Shown: one piece after another, positions 63,009 to 64,000 of the stretch
Numbering within the stretch: the first letter of the stretch is position 1
Layout of the letters: every line of letters begins with the position of its first letter
Origin: Mesorhizobium sp. dw_380
Lineage (GTDB): Bacteria > Pseudomonadota > Alphaproteobacteria > Rhizobiales > Rhizobiaceae
NCBI RefSeq assembly: GCF_018588885.1
Contig: NZ_JAFFIW010000011.1
Coordinates: 1-64,000 of the forward strand
DNA: 64,000 nucleotides
Reading direction: 5' to 3'
Program-made: the position numbers and the translations under genes
The notes under the pieces: model-generated
Databases searched by the model: none
Seen by the model: the letters and a program-made list of their open reading frames with translations, nothing else
Told to the model about the DNA's origin: nothing

Positions 63009-63676
63009 TGTCGCAAATCGATGCGCAGCCGTTTCCCTTCAACTTCAAGCCCGCAACGACGGCGCTGATCGTCATTGACATGCAGCGCGATTTTGCCGAG
63101 CCCGGTGGCTTCGGCGCCAGCCTCGGCAACGACGTCAGCCGGATCACCGCGATCGTGCCGACGGTGAAGAAACTGATCGAAGGCTTTCGCGCCGCCGGCC
63201 TGCCGGTGATCCATACCATGGAGTGCCACAGGCCCGACCTTTCCGACCTGCCGCCGGCCAAGCGCGATCGCGGCAATCCGTCGATCCGCATCGGCGATAT
63301 CGGCCCGATGGGGCGCGTGCTGATCGCCGGCGAGCCGGGCACGGCGATCCTCGACGAACTCAAGCCATTGCCCGGAGAGATCGTCATCGAGAAGCCCGGC
63401 AAGGGCGCGTTCTATGCCACAAGCTTCGGTGACGACCTCAAGAGACTCGGCGCCCAGCACCTCGTCTTTGCCGGGGTGACGACCGAGGTCTGCGTGCAGA
63501 CGACGATGCGCGAAGCCAACGACCGCGGCTATGAGTGCTTGCTCGCCGAGGACGCGACGGAGAGCTACTTTCCCGAGTTCAAGGCGGCGGCGATCGCCAT
63601 GATCAAGGCGCAGGGCGCCATCGTCGGCTGGACGGCAACCACCGACCAAGTACTCGAGGGAATTGCCAATGCCTAA
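63008..63676 (+). CDS. Cysteine hydrolase (isochorismatase-like)
   Basis: The 222-residue protein has the triad D24 ([15 protein letters not shown]), K129 ([15 protein letters not shown]) and C162 ([15 protein letters not shown]). It is a paralogue of BiuH, with similar [16 protein letters not shown], but a shorter N-terminus and different substrate-pocket segments. It probably acts on another amide or ureido compound in the same pathway. Coupled to the ATPase gene by TGATG. Confidence 0.9.
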   Translation: MSQIDAQPFPFNFKPATTALIVIDMQRDFAEPGGFGASLGNDVSRITAIVPTVKKLIEGFRAAGLPVIHTMECHRPDLSDLPPAKRDRGNPSIRIGDIGPMGRVLIAGEPGTAILDELKPLPGEIVIEKPGKGAFYATSFGDDLKRLGAQHLVFAGVTTEVCVQTTMREANDRGYECLLAEDATESYFPEFKAAAIAMIKAQGAIVGWTATTDQVLEGIANA

Positions 63677-64000
63677 TTTGAGTTTTGCCGGCCTGCTCGA
63701 CGGCGGCTGGCGCGATCTCGCGTTCGAGCATTTCCGCGACGGCATCAAGGTGCATTGGCTGCTGAAGGGCGGGCCGGTCGAACCGTCGGTCGCGATCCTC
63801 AGCTATCAGCCCGGTGCGGGCGTGCCGCGCCACCGCCATGCCGGGCTGGAGACCATCGTCGTGCTGGAAGGCACCCAGAGCGACGAGAACGGCGACTATC
63901 CCCCGGGCAGCGTCGTCCTCAATCCGGTTGGGACCGAGCATTCGGTGTGGACGAAGGACGGCTGCGTCGTGCTGATCCAGTGGGACCTGCCGGTGATCAT
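63669..64000 (+). CDS. Cupin-domain protein (partial, runs off the window)
   Basis: At least 110 residues are visible: [20 protein letters not shown], then [20 protein letters not shown] and [20 protein letters not shown]. This fits a ChrR-like cupin, with the HRH and later H metal ligands. The start overlaps the end of the hydrolase gene. The 3' end lies beyond the window. Confidence 0.82.
   Translation, partial: MPNLSFAGLLDGGWRDLAFEHFRDGIKVHWLLKGGPVEPSVAILSYQPGAGVPRHRHAGLETIVVLEGTQSDENGDYPPGSVVLNPVGTEHSVWTKDGCVVLIQWDLPVI

Overview
The window is GC-rich chromosomal DNA from an alphaproteobacterium, most likely Rhizobiales and Mesorhizobium-like. The evidence is a NasS/NasT-controlled nitrate assimilation cluster, a biuret-hydrolase ABC-transporter cluster of the rhizobial type, EcfG-type general-stress promoters (GGAAC-N16-CGTT), IalB-family secreted proteins, and several palindromic intergenic repeats of the kind scattered through Mesorhizobium genomes. 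Taxonomy is inferred from gene content; no rRNA or tRNA gene was found.

Layout. 0-3 kb: a secreted cupin protein, then a LysR regulator divergent from glutaryl-CoA dehydrogenase (gcdH). 3.3-4.7 kb: an IS110-family transposase next to two inverted copies of a palindromic repeat. 4.8-11.6 kb: a three-gene peptide-modification island (transglutaminase-DUF2126, circularly permuted ATP-grasp fused to alpha-E, second transglutaminase) without the proteasome-like Anbu gene that often accompanies it. 11.7-15.6 kb: a family 2 glycosyltransferase, topoisomerase IB, and a DGPF-domain protein with an ECF42-type sigma factor behind a matching promoter. 15.8-18.6 kb: an ALDH7-type aldehyde dehydrogenase and an uncharacterised regulator-like protein.

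18.7-31.6 kb: nitrate assimilation on the minus strand, in transcription order nasT, nasS, nrtA, nrtB, nrtC, narK, nirB, nirD, nasA. There are two copies of an NtrC-site / sigma-54 promoter / hexaloop-hairpin leader / terminator unit, one before nrtA and one before narK. The narK copy is followed by a 65-residue Tat-signal-only ORF. nasA carries a 154-bp palindromic repeat read through in frame.

31.7-37.4 kb: a secreted Asp/His-rich protein, an endonuclease-family protein, a cardiolipin-synthase-like phospholipase D, several small hypothetical genes and an HTH-only AraC protein. 37.6-44.8 kb: a 1625-residue YadA-like trimeric autotransporter with four small envelope genes (IalB, membrane-anchored protein, DUF4189, IalB). 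44.9-46.5 kb: a 32-codon lasso-leader-like RiPP precursor behind a perfect EcfG promoter, followed by PEBP, a stress-type small protein and DUF2267. 46.6-56.3 kb: a signal-less periplasmic-binding-like protein and a type I secretion locus whose substrate contains three 186-residue repeats, plus a LuxR regulator. 56.6-64 kb: a GntR regulator divergent from a BMP-type ABC transporter operon containing biuH, a second cysteine hydrolase and a cupin gene cut by the window end.
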